A DNA stretch of 64,000 nucleotides from Bacteroidetes bacterium MedPE-SWsnd-G1 (GTDB lineage: Bacteria; Bacteroidota; Bacteroidia; Flavobacteriales; Flavobacteriaceae): NCBI GenBank assembly GCA_001874265.1, contig MPDD01000002.1, positions 62,001 through 126,000 of the forward strand, read 5' to 3'. How positions within the stretch are numbered: the stretch's first letter is position 1; each line of letters starts with the position of its first letter. Made by a program: the position numbers and the translations under genes. The notes below the pieces were generated by a model. That model had not been told where the DNA came from, searched no databases, and saw only the letters and a program-made list of their open reading frames with translations. This document shows positions 8,964 through 18,726 of this stretch, piece after piece.

Positions 8964-10409
8964 ATGAGAAAAATTATTTTACGATCATTGCTTGTTATGG
9001 CTTCGTTAACTTTTGGTTTTGTTGGCTGCAATAAAGATCCTGAAGAAGAGCTTTTAGATTTATATTCTGATGCTGGAAATAGTTTCCTTGACATTGAAAA
9101 TGAAGGTTACAAAGTATCTTTAAATGCCATTCCAGCACCTCAAGAACTTACAGGTACTTGGAGAATTTATAATGGAGAAAATGGCAAATTTGAAAACGTA
9201 AATAAAGCAAATTCCATTTTTTATGGAGAGCCCGGTGAAATCTATTTACTAGGTTGGGAAATTAGTGATGGAGATAGATACGAAGCCTCCACAATTAACG
9301 TATCCTTTAAACAATTAAATCCTGAGTTAGCAATGACTGTTAACGATACCATTAAAGGTAACATTTCGCTTTATCTAAACTCAATCGCACCTAAATTCGG
9401 TGCAGAAGGTCACTGGGAAATTGTGAATGGTTCAGGTGGACAATTAATCAATGAAACATCTCATGAAGCTCAATTTGTTGGTTTAGAAGAAACAAGCTAC
9501 AAGTTAAGATGGAATCTCACCTACGGTTCAAAAATTGAAGGTGAGGAAATTGAATTTACAACGGATATATTAAAAGCGTACGCCGGAGAAGATCAGTTAG
9601 ACATTATAACAGACAAATCTGCAAATAAATTCATGAATCTTAATGCATTCTTACCAGCAGCGGCTACCGCTGAATGGGAAATAATTTCTGGAGACACAGT
9701 TGAAGTGCTAGATACTGAAGACCCAAGTTCTGTATTGAAAGGAATAGCAGATAAAGAATATAAATTGTTATGGAAAGTTACTTTAGGAGAGCATAAAGCC
9801 AATGACACCTTAAAAATAAGGTTTAGAGGCAAGTGGGGAATGTTCACCGATGAACGCGATGGAAAATCGTATAGATATGCTGTTATAAATGGGGTTCAAT
9901 GGATGGCTGACAATTTTGACTACAATGCTCCATTTACTCAATACGGAAGATCTTGGTACTACGGTCAATCTTCTAGAGCTCATATTGAAGAGGGGTTTCC
10001 AGTAGAAACACCAGAGGACAGAAAACGATATGGTCGCTTGTACAATCAATTCGCAGCATACGAGGCAGCACCTCCTGGATGGCGTTTACCCACAAGAGAA
10101 GATATTGACAACTTAATTACATCTCTAGGTGGCATACAATATGCTTTTGATAAAATGGCACCTGGTGGAGAAACTGGTTTGGAATTAAGTTTCGCTGGTA
10201 TTTGTAACTATTCCAATGAAAGTCCTCTTTCAAGAGATTGGTATTCTTTTCAAGATATAGCAGGAGCCTATTGGACCGATTATCATAATAATGTCGATTA
10301 CTCAGGGATCATTCACGCCTTTTACATCGATTCAAAATCCAGTGGTGAAGCACGACTTTCCTCTTATTACGCAGGAGCATCCGTAAGATATATTAGAGAT
10401 GACAATTAA
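8964..10409 (+). CDS. FISUMP-domain lipoprotein with three tandem Ig-like modules
   Basis: A 481-residue lipoprotein (Cys22, 'GFVGC'). Residues ~38-290 contain three similar ~80-residue modules, each with a 'W-I-ng--g' strand and ending in 'Y-L-W' (e.g. 'YLLGWEISDG', 'YKLRWNLTYG', 'YKLLWKVTLG'), resembling PKD/Ig folds. The last ~190 residues are a FISUMP domain (Fibrobacter succinogenes major paralogous domain): 'GVQWMADNFDYNAP', 'GRLYNQFAAYEAAPPGWRLPT', and a C-terminal 'SVRYIRD'. FISUMP domains are found on secreted or surface proteins of Bacteroidota and Fibrobacteres; their function is not well defined. It lies between susD and the giant protease gene, apparently in one operon, so a surface accessory (binding) role is likely. 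Confidence 0.85.
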   Translation: MRKIILRSLLVMASLTFGFVGCNKDPEEELLDLYSDAGNSFLDIENEGYKVSLNAIPAPQELTGTWRIYNGENGKFENVNKANSIFYGEPGEIYLLGWEISDGDRYEASTINVSFKQLNPELAMTVNDTIKGNISLYLNSIAPKFGAEGHWEIVNGSGGQLINETSHEAQFVGLEETSYKLRWNLTYGSKIEGEEIEFTTDILKAYAGEDQLDIITDKSANKFMNLNAFLPAAATAEWEIISGDTVEVLDTEDPSSVLKGIADKEYKLLWKVTLGEHKANDTLKIRFRGKWGMFTDERDGKSYRYAVINGVQWMADNFDYNAPFTQYGRSWYYGQSSRAHIEEGFPVETPEDRKRYGRLYNQFAAYEAAPPGWRLPTREDIDNLITSLGGIQYAFDKMAPGGETGLELSFAGICNYSNESPLSRDWYSFQDIAGAYWTDYHNNVDYSGIIHAFYIDSKSSGEARLSSYYAGASVRYIRDDN

Positions 10410-10439
10410 TAAAGTATTGATATTAAAAAATATTTAAAA

Positions 10440-13400
10440 ATGGAAAACAAATTTTCAAAGATTCTATTCGTATTAATACTAATTTTTACGACAAGTATTC
10501 AAGCTCAGTTTAATTATCATGATGTTGATGACAGCAATTTTATTGAAGGTAAAATAAGAATCAAATTAAAAAGGAAACACCTTAATGGATTAGGAACAAT
10601 AAACCCAACCGGAAAAGGCACAAATTCGAAACATACAACAAAAATTGGTATTGATAATGTTGATGAATTACAAGATGACTATAGTGTTACAAGAATTAGC
10701 AGAGTATTTCCATTTTCATTAAAAAATGAAGCAAAACATAGGGAATATGGTTTAGATCTTTGGTATGAAATAGAATATGATGCTGATACCAATCCAAGCG
10801 AATTAGCTGATGTTTATTCACTTTTGAACGAAGTTGAATTAGCAAAGCCCGTTTATAAAAAAATTAGAATTGATGGTAATTTTAAACCTGAATTTTTGCC
10901 AGCAGATAGTTTAAAACTCAAACTAAAATCGCGACCAACTTCAAGTTTATCTAGTACTTCCAAGAACTTCTCAGCAAAAGCTACAGATTCAGATTTCGAC
11001 GATCCTTATTTAGATCAACAATGGCATTATGATAATGACGGTACATTAGGTGTTGCAGGGGCGGATATTGATTTATTTAAAGCCTGGACTAAAGAAACTG
11101 GAAAATCAGATATTATTGTATCTATTGTAGATGGTGGAATTGATACGGATCACGAGGATTTAGCAGACCATATGTGGGTAAATGAAGCTGAAATGAATGG
11201 TGAGCCAGGAGTAGATGACGATAACAATGGATATATCGATGATATTCATGGATACAACTTCAAATTTGGCGGTGAAATCACAGATCATGACCATGGGACA
11301 CACGTTGCTGGTACTGTTGGCGCTATTAACAATAACGGTATTGGTGTTGCAGGAGTTGCAGGTGGAGATGGTACTGAAGGAACAGGTGTAAAATTAATGT
11401 CTTGTCAAGTTTTTGACAAAAGAGGTGGAAGCGGAGGAAATTTTGCTTCTGCAATTGTATATGGTGCCGATAACGGAGCAATAATATCTCAGAATTCTTG
11501 GGGATATAATCAACCTGGATATTATGAACCCGAAGTTTTAGAAGCTATTAGATATTTTATAGCAGAAGCTGGTCAATATGGTGGAAGTCCTATGAAAGGA
11601 GGAATATTTATAGCCGCTGCCGGAAATACGGGAAGAATTGAAGACCACTACCCTGCTGCATTTGATGAGTCCTTAGCAGTTGCTTCTCTTGGTCCAGCAA
11701 GAACTCCTGCTCCTTATTCTACACATGGAGATTGGGTAGATCTTTCAGCACCAGGAGGTGATCAATCATACTATACTAAAGAAGGTGGAGTTTTAAGTAC
11801 TTTACCAGATGATGGTTATGGATTTATGCAAGGAACGTCAATGGCATGCCCACACGTATCAGGAGTTGCTGCATTGGTAATTTCTAAATTTGGTGGTGAA
11901 GGTTTTACTCCTGCTGCACTTAGAAGTATCTTAATTAATTCAACTGAAAGGTTTTCTTTTGAAGCCGATGAAAAATACGGTGTGGGTAGTTTAAATGCTG
12001 CAAATGCGCTTGCTGAAGATGAAGTTATTGCGCCAGATACAATCGATGACCTAGCCGTTGCCGAAGTTTTTCATGATAGAATTACTATAGAATGGACGGT
12101 CCCTGAAGACGAGGATAATTTTCAACCATCACATTTTTATTTAGCGATGTCAGAGCGCGAAATTACTGCAAGTAACTTTGATAGTCAACAATTGTTATTT
12201 GCCTTTAACAATCCATATGAAGCAGGTACCGAGGTTTCAGTTTCAATTGGAGCTCTAAAGAAACAAACTGAATATTGGTTTGCATTAAAATCAGCAGATC
12301 GATATGAGAACGTTTCTCCGATTTCAAATATTTTAAATGCTACAACTACAGATGTTCCATCTTTCAAAGAATCCGGACGTGAGTTTGAAGTTATTATTGA
12401 CGTTACTGAAAACCCAATTGCGAAAGTTCCAGTTACCTTTTCAAACGCGGGTGAAGGAATTATTTTTTGGGATAGTTATACAGTAAATGAGCAGGAATTT
12501 TGGATCGATTTAAAGGAATGGAGCGCAGAAGCAGATGCCAAAACGAGCTATGTTACAAATAATTCTGCTGTACTAAATGCGGTAACCGAAAGTGAAGCGT
12601 CTACATCATCTGCAGTCTATGCCATGGCTATGACTGTTGATGAGGAGAAATGGCTTAATGACAGAACCGTTTTTATAGATGGTAAAACCTATATGCCAAG
12701 TGACTTTATAACAGATGTTGTTGGTTCAGGAAATCCTAATATAGGTTTAATACATGCAACAAAATTTGAAATAGAAAAAGACCGTGAATTCAATTTGACA
12801 CATTTACAATTAGCTATATATCCAGGAAATACAGAGCCTGTTACAGTTGTAATTAAAGAAGGAGACAATATTGAGACTGCAGAAACCGTATATGTACAAA
12901 AATACTATGTTGATGAAGAAGATGTTGAAAATCTTGCATATCATAGAATTCCACTGTACAAACCTCAATTTTTTCAAGACACGGATAACTTTTGGGTTGA
13001 ATTACACTTCCCAAAACTTTGGAAATTTCCATTAGGAATGCAAAGAGGTGCCTATACACCATATGTTTTTAAAACTTCTAAAGATAACGGATTAACATAT
13101 ACTGAAGCTTGGGAACTTGTTGGTAACAAATATCCATCTTTAAGTATTTTTAGTACTGGTATGAATGGTTCATTTGTATTTATGAACCCAACCCATGGCG
13201 AAATTTCAGCAGGTGAAAGCCAACAAATGGAAGTTGAAATTGATGCAACTGAAATTAGAAACGGAAAACATCTTACTTCTATTGGAGTAGTAACGAATGA
13301 TCCGAATAAGCCAGGAATAAACATTGAGTTTAAAACAGCTGTTCATGGTCAAAAACCAGAAATCGACGTTCCGGACATAAGTGAATACGATGCTAAAATT

Positions 13401-16400
13401 GGAATTAGAAACACACTTAATTTAAATGTTACAAACTCAGGTTTAGCCGATTTAATCATTAAAGATGTAAAATCTCTTAATGGTGAATTCTACAAGGCTT
13501 TTGAGGCTGACTCAATTGTTATTGAGCCAAAAATGAGAGCAGATATTGCATTTGATTTTGTACCTGAATCATTAGGAAAAATTCACAATAAAGGATTGTT
13601 AGTTACAAATATTGGCGAAGTTGAATTCAATATTTTAACCGATGTTTATGAAGCTCCAACAGTTGATTTATCAGTAAATGAAACTGACTTTAATGTAGAC
13701 ATTGAAGGTTCAGATGATTTTATTCTAAACATTAAAAATACTGGAAATGGTATACCTTTAGAATATGATTTAAGCCATTATTCTAGAACCAAGGTTGAAA
13801 ACGGACTTGTTTCAGAAAGCATACAACTTGAATTACTTGCTAAGGACGATACCAGAGCGCCAAAAGATAATTCATGGTCAGATGTTTCATTATTTGGAGA
13901 AGAATATCCTTGGCAATTATACCATTTTGAACATTTTGAATTAGGTTTTGAATTTCCTTTTGAAAAAGCGCGTTATACGAAATTTTTTGGCTTCCAAGAC
14001 GGAACATTGTATGCTGTAGGCTCCGGTGGTTTTGGAGATAGAGAATATCCAAATTACCGATTTACTGGAAAAGCAATGTTTCTAGCAATTGGCATGGCTC
14101 CTGATTCTGACTATAAGATTAGTTTAGTGAAAATGCATAAATATTCCTATGGAGATAAAGTAATATTTTCGTTCAAGCATACTCTTAAAAAGGTGAATAG
14201 TGATGGAATAGTTGACTATGGAGATTTTGAAAATCAAGTAGTATTCTTTAGAGATGGATCTGTGGAATTTAGATATAAAAATATGGATAACTTCTTAAAT
14301 TCAGGGATTCAGCCAAATGAATATTTACTTGGCGGAATTCAAGGGTTAGATGAAGATAGTTATAGCTTTTATAAATCTATAGATGATAGTGATAAATTAC
14401 CATATAACGGATTGGCCTTTAAATATAAAGCGGTAAATACCGCACCTGCCATTGTTTTAGATGGTGATGAACAAGGAATTGTATTACCTGGAGAAACTGT
14501 TGATATTCCTCTAAAAATAGAGCCTGCTGTAGCGAATTTATTCGCTGGATCGTATATAAACAGATTGTACGTAGAAACAAATACCAACAACAATACGGAA
14601 TTCTTACAAGAGAATTTAAATATCGAAGTTACAAGCGATGATTTTAATACTGTTGTACAAGATACACTGTCATTTGGTCAAGTAAATATTGCTACCAAGC
14701 CGACAAAAGCGTTAAAAATAACAAATGAAGGAACTTCTGCTGTTAGCCTAGACAACATAGCTTTTACCAATGCAGTGTACACAACAAATGAGAACCTTCC
14801 GATTAGATTGGAGGGGAAATCAAATTATTTTTTACCGATTCAATTAAACCCAGTTAAAGGGTCTATGGATGCCGTATGTACTTTAACTTTCTCCGACGGA
14901 AGTTCACATAATGTAGTAGTAGCGGCTGATGGTGCTGAAAACCCATCGTATGTTTCTAGTTTGTTAAATCAATCCTTATCATTTACGGTGCAAGGAGGTA
15001 AAACTCTAGAGGTGCAATTTAGTATTGAAAATACGAGTGCAGATGCAGACCTAGACTATATGTTCATAAACGGAACTTATGCTAGTGTTTATAATGAAAC
15101 TGAGAAAAATGGAAATGGGGTAAACACTACTGAATTAACTGAAAATTATGGTTATAGTTGGCAGGTTAGTGATGAAGAGAATGCTTTTTATAATTGGAAT
15201 GATATCACTCCTACAGCAGATACTTTATATATACAACAAGACAACCCAGAAAAAGTGTTCTTACCATTTAAATTTCCTTTTTATGGAGAAGAGTTTTCTG
15301 AAATTTGGGTTTCTAGAAATGGATTTATTACAGTTATTGAACCAGAAAATGACAAACCAGGTGTTGAGTTTGAAATAAATGATGGATTGGCAGGAATTAT
15401 TGCTCCCTTTATGGCAACATTAGTTCCAACAAAAGAAGGAAGCGGTGTTTTAGTCGAAATTAAAGATGACAGAATCTTAATTCAATGGTCTAATTATGTA
15501 GATCCTACCGGATATGGAGGCGGGCCTATTACGTTCCAGTTGGAACTATTAGAGAATGGTCATATTTATTTCCATTACGAAGATTTAACAGCATATCGTG
15601 GTGGATTGCAATATGGTTTAGAAAGCCCAGATGAATTACAAAAATTTGAAACTCCTAGGTCTTGGATTTTAAAATGGTCTATTGTAAAGGCCTTTTCAAC
15701 CATTGCAATTGTACCGCCATTAAAAGATCAAATTAAAACTACGAAAGATTTGAACTTAAAAATTTCTGCTGAAAAGATTTACAAATCTGGAATGTATAGA
15801 GATACCTTGGAGTTGATTACAAATAGCCATACACAAAAGAGTTTAATCTTACCAATTGATATTACCGTTGTAGGTGATGCTATAATCGAGACTAATGACA
15901 TAGTAGATTTTGGTTCTGCAGTGTTTGAACCTGGAAGAACTGTTTTAGAATCTACTGTTACAATTGCCAACGTAGGATATAGCGATTTAGTAATTGATGG
16001 CGCAACCATTGAAGGTATCGATGGATTCAAAATTACTGATTCAGAAGGTATTATTCATTATATCGTTAACGATAAACTAATACCCAATATTTCGATTGCT
16101 ACCAACTCTAGTAAAGAATTTACCTATTCAATTACACCTACTAGTGTAAAAGATTATAGTGGAAACTTATCATATTATTCTTCTAATATGGAACTTAAAA
16201 CAACCGAATTAATCGCGAGTTCAGTTCCGACTCCAATTTTTTCTTGGACAGCAGAAAACCAGAATTACTCAGTGGTAGAAACCGAAAAGAAAGAATATAA
16301 ATTCTCGATTTCAAATTCTGGTGCTTCTGATTTAGAATATAAATTTCCAAGCGTTTCAGGTTCAGATGTGTTAGAAAAGACGATTATTGAAGAAGTTGGA

Positions 16401-18044
16401 AACTATACATTAGAAAGTCCACGTGTAATTGATTCATTACAAAATGATTCTAAAAGTGCTCCTGACGGTATTGTTACACCATTTGTACATGGTGCACTTA
16501 TTTGTATGGCCAGTGAATTTACAGCACCTGTTGGAGGTATGCATATTACACATGTTAAAGTGCATAATTATTTGAAAAAGGTAGGTGAATATGCCAAAAT
16601 AAGAATCTACGTTGGTGGTGATACTCCAGAATCAGATGAATCAAATTTAATGTATGATGAAAAATTTGTAATAGATAGATATGCAGATAAAGAATGGGTG
16701 TATTATCCACTTAAAAAACCGATTACAATTCCTGAAGGCGAAAAATTTTGGATAGCGTCAATTTCTCCTCAAGAATTACATTATGTTGGATACGAATTAT
16801 CTAATGATCAAGAAGTTTTAAGTAAAAGCTGGGATGGAATATACCAGAACTGGAATAGCGGTGGTTTATGGAAATGGGGGAACCGTGATGGAGCCTCATT
16901 AGGTTATGTATATAAAATTCGCCCTCTTACTTCTATAGGAGATGGCTCTTGGATATCTTTAGATGTAAATTCAGGCGTAATTAAAGAAGGGGAGTCTGTT
17001 GACGTTACCGCTACTATCGATCCTCTTGATGCCATAAGTAATGGAATACATGAAGGAAAAATAACCGTTGTTACAAACGATATTAACAATAAGAAATCTG
17101 AAGTTGATATTACTATAAACATCAATGGTGCACCAGTTTTTGATTTCAAACCAAATCAATATATAGATTCTTTAAATATCCTAGAAACGGAAGCAAAGAG
17201 TTTAAATTATGTTTTCTCTGATCCAGAGAATGACGCCATGGATATTACCATCGAAAACTTGAATTCAGTTGATATAATCAAAAGTTTTGAGAGAACTAGC
17301 GATACTAGTGCTAAGGTTCTTCTAAATACAAATTATGAAAGTGGAGGGGCGTATACTTATGCTGTTAAATTGACAGATGCCGTTGGTAATACAACCATGG
17401 ACACGTTAAATATTAAGGTAAAAGAGAAGAATAGAGCGCCAATTCTTAATGAAGAATTTTTACAAATCAATTTAAATTTTGCAAACCCAAATGAAGTGCT
17501 TTCTATAAATATTAGAGACCTATTTACAGATCCAGACGGCGATGCTCTTCAAATTCTTGTTGGAAATTACACTCCTGACATGTTAGATTTAGCCATGGGT
17601 ACAGAATTTATAAATATACATCCGAAAAGACCAGGTACAGGGTTTATAGTCTTGGGAGCAGATGATGGTAAAGAAAATGGATTTGTTCTTTACGGTGTTT
17701 ATGTGATAATTATTGACGATCCAGATTCTGTTTCTACATCTACAAATTCTATTGAAGATAATATTGGAATTTTAAATGAACATGGTAAAAAAATAGCGGT
17801 TTACCCGAATCCAGCAGTTAATGGTAATACAAATATTCTATTTAAGTTAAATGACGATGCTCATGTAAGCTTAGACATTTACAATATGAATGGACAAAGA
17901 ATTCTTTCTGGATTCAATGGAAATAAGAAAGAAGGATTGCATACAGAAAATATAGATGTTTCTAACTTAAATCGTGGAATTTACATGTGTAAATACGTGC
18001 TAAATGGTGTTACTAAAGAAGTTATAAAACTAATTGTAAAGTAG
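10440..18044 (+). CDS. Giant subtilisin-like (S8) serine protease with T9SS sorting domain
   Basis: A 2534-residue secreted protein. A signal peptide (residues ~1-22) and an N-terminal propeptide-like region precede an S8 peptidase domain with catalytic Asp231 ('VDGGIDTDHED'), His285 ('HGTHVAGT') and Ser467 ('GTSMACPH'). A fibronectin type III-like domain and about 1700 residues of beta-rich modules follow: Hydin/SPD-2-like 'NDP' repeats, two nidogen-like domains (~1170-1320 and ~1560-1740) and two related jelly-roll-like domains (~770-870 and ~2010-2130). Cadherin-like repeats with 'DPDGD' come next, and then a T9SS type A C-terminal domain starting at 'AVYPNPA'. It probably degrades protein at the cell surface or outside the cell and feeds SusCD. 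All three catalytic residues are present, so it should be active. Confidence 0.93.
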   Translation: MENKFSKILFVLILIFTTSIQAQFNYHDVDDSNFIEGKIRIKLKRKHLNGLGTINPTGKGTNSKHTTKIGIDNVDELQDDYSVTRISRVFPFSLKNEAKHREYGLDLWYEIEYDADTNPSELADVYSLLNEVELAKPVYKKIRIDGNFKPEFLPADSLKLKLKSRPTSSLSSTSKNFSAKATDSDFDDPYLDQQWHYDNDGTLGVAGADIDLFKAWTKETGKSDIIVSIVDGGIDTDHEDLADHMWVNEAEMNGEPGVDDDNNGYIDDIHGYNFKFGGEITDHDHGTHVAGTVGAINNNGIGVAGVAGGDGTEGTGVKLMSCQVFDKRGGSGGNFASAIVYGADNGAIISQNSWGYNQPGYYEPEVLEAIRYFIAEAGQYGGSPMKGGIFIAAAGNTGRIEDHYPAAFDESLAVASLGPARTPAPYSTHGDWVDLSAPGGDQSYYTKEGGVLSTLPDDGYGFMQGTSMACPHVSGVAALVISKFGGEGFTPAALRSILINSTERFSFEADEKYGVGSLNAANALAEDEVIAPDTIDDLAVAEVFHDRITIEWTVPEDEDNFQPSHFYLAMSEREITASNFDSQQLLFAFNNPYEAGTEVSVSIGALKKQTEYWFALKSADRYENVSPISNILNATTTDVPSFKESGREFEVIIDVTENPIAKVPVTFSNAGEGIIFWDSYTVNEQEFWIDLKEWSAEADAKTSYVTNNSAVLNAVTESEASTSSAVYAMAMTVDEEKWLNDRTVFIDGKTYMPSDFITDVVGSGNPNIGLIHATKFEIEKDREFNLTHLQLAIYPGNTEPVTVVIKEGDNIETAETVYVQKYYVDEEDVENLAYHRIPLYKPQFFQDTDNFWVELHFPKLWKFPLGMQRGAYTPYVFKTSKDNGLTYTEAWELVGNKYPSLSIFSTGMNGSFVFMNPTHGEISAGESQQMEVEIDATEIRNGKHLTSIGVVTNDPNKPGINIEFKTAVHGQKPEIDVPDISEYDAKIGIRNTLNLNVTNSGLADLIIKDVKSLNGEFYKAFEADSIVIEPKMRADIAFDFVPESLGKIHNKGLLVTNIGEVEFNILTDVYEAPTVDLSVNETDFNVDIEGSDDFILNIKNTGNGIPLEYDLSHYSRTKVENGLVSESIQLELLAKDDTRAPKDNSWSDVSLFGEEYPWQLYHFEHFELGFEFPFEKARYTKFFGFQDGTLYAVGSGGFGDREYPNYRFTGKAMFLAIGMAPDSDYKISLVKMHKYSYGDKVIFSFKHTLKKVNSDGIVDYGDFENQVVFFRDGSVEFRYKNMDNFLNSGIQPNEYLLGGIQGLDEDSYSFYKSIDDSDKLPYNGLAFKYKAVNTAPAIVLDGDEQGIVLPGETVDIPLKIEPAVANLFAGSYINRLYVETNTNNNTEFLQENLNIEVTSDDFNTVVQDTLSFGQVNIATKPTKALKITNEGTSAVSLDNIAFTNAVYTTNENLPIRLEGKSNYFLPIQLNPVKGSMDAVCTLTFSDGSSHNVVVAADGAENPSYVSSLLNQSLSFTVQGGKTLEVQFSIENTSADADLDYMFINGTYASVYNETEKNGNGVNTTELTENYGYSWQVSDEENAFYNWNDITPTADTLYIQQDNPEKVFLPFKFPFYGEEFSEIWVSRNGFITVIEPENDKPGVEFEINDGLAGIIAPFMATLVPTKEGSGVLVEIKDDRILIQWSNYVDPTGYGGGPITFQLELLENGHIYFHYEDLTAYRGGLQYGLESPDELQKFETPRSWILKWSIVKAFSTIAIVPPLKDQIKTTKDLNLKISAEKIYKSGMYRDTLELITNSHTQKSLILPIDITVVGDAIIETNDIVDFGSAVFEPGRTVLESTVTIANVGYSDLVIDGATIEGIDGFKITDSEGIIHYIVNDKLIPNISIATNSSKEFTYSITPTSVKDYSGNLSYYSSNMELKTTELIASSVPTPIFSWTAENQNYSVVETEKKEYKFSISNSGASDLEYKFPSVSGSDVLEKTIIEEVGNYTLESPRVIDSLQNDSKSAPDGIVTPFVHGALICMASEFTAPVGGMHITHVKVHNYLKKVGEYAKIRIYVGGDTPESDESNLMYDEKFVIDRYADKEWVYYPLKKPITIPEGEKFWIASISPQELHYVGYELSNDQEVLSKSWDGIYQNWNSGGLWKWGNRDGASLGYVYKIRPLTSIGDGSWISLDVNSGVIKEGESVDVTATIDPLDAISNGIHEGKITVVTNDINNKKSEVDITININGAPVFDFKPNQYIDSLNILETEAKSLNYVFSDPENDAMDITIENLNSVDIIKSFERTSDTSAKVLLNTNYESGGAYTYAVKLTDAVGNTTMDTLNIKVKEKNRAPILNEEFLQINLNFANPNEVLSINIRDLFTDPDGDALQILVGNYTPDMLDLAMGTEFINIHPKRPGTGFIVLGADDGKENGFVLYGVYVIIIDDPDSVSTSTNSIEDNIGILNEHGKKIAVYPNPAVNGNTNILFKLNDDAHVSLDIYNMNGQRILSGFNGNKKEGLHTENIDVSNLNRGIYMCKYVLNGVTKEVIKLIVK

Positions 18045-18073
18045 CATTGTAAAACAAAAGCTATAAAATTACT

Positions 18074-18607
18074 ATGCAAAATAGCGATATTAAAATAGGA
18101 CTTATTGTAGGTCTAATAATCATGATTAGTACAATTGTATTTCAATTGATTATTGGATTTACAATAAATTTAGAAATTCTTTTTTATAGTGTATTGTTTG
18201 GGTTCTTTTTTGGAGTATTAAGTTTTATTCTCATTAAATTAGCCAAACTAAATCAAGAAAGACTTATTTCACAAATTACGGTTGATTTAGATGAAGAAGA
18301 ATCTTTAATTATCGAAGGTGCAGCTCAATATCATATTGAACCTAATATCTACAGAGGTAAGCTATTCCTTACTTCAAATAGGTTAATATTTAAAACAATA
18401 AAGCCAAAACATTCAGTAGCGCTGTATAATAATTCACTTAAAAACTTGAAGGGAATAAGCCTAAAAAGAAATTTATCTTTACATGGTAAATGTTTAGAGA
18501 TTGATTCTGACTTAGATCATAATAAATTCAGTGTTGATTACCCAAATGATTGGAAGGGTATAATTGAAAACCAAATAAAGCAAACACAACATGCAAATGT
18601 TGAATAA
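18074..18607 (+). CDS. Small membrane protein with GRAM/PH-like domain
   Basis: A 177-residue protein. Two hydrophobic segments (~8-30 and ~36-58) anchor it in the membrane, followed by a ~110-residue cytoplasmic domain with the pattern 'GKLFLTSNRLIFKT' typical of bacterial GRAM/PH-like domains. It starts 29 bp after the protease stop codon and ends at a terminator, so it appears to be the last gene of the SusCD operon. Its function there is unknown; lipid or membrane-state sensing would fit the fold, but is inference. Confidence 0.65.
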   Translation: MQNSDIKIGLIVGLIIMISTIVFQLIIGFTINLEILFYSVLFGFFFGVLSFILIKLAKLNQERLISQITVDLDEEESLIIEGAAQYHIEPNIYRGKLFLTSNRLIFKTIKPKHSVALYNNSLKNLKGISLKRNLSLHGKCLEIDSDLDHNKFSVDYPNDWKGIIENQIKQTQHANVE

Positions 18608-18657
18608 AAATTAACTTTTGGATTAGTCTGGTTTAGAGATATAAAAACCTCTATGTC

Positions 18658-18697
18658 AATCATAGTCTTAAAGTAATTTAAGGCTATGATTTTTTTA
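18658..18697 (+). terminator. Terminator at the end of the SusCD/protease operon
   Basis: A 12-bp stem (ATCATAGTCTTA with TAAGGCTATGAT, one G-U pair) is followed by seven T residues on the plus strand. No T-run is present on the minus side, so it serves the operon from 4356 to 18607 rather than the converging gene. Confidence 0.75.
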
Positions 18698-18726
18698 TAT
18701 GACAAAAAAAGTGTTGCTAAATAGAA

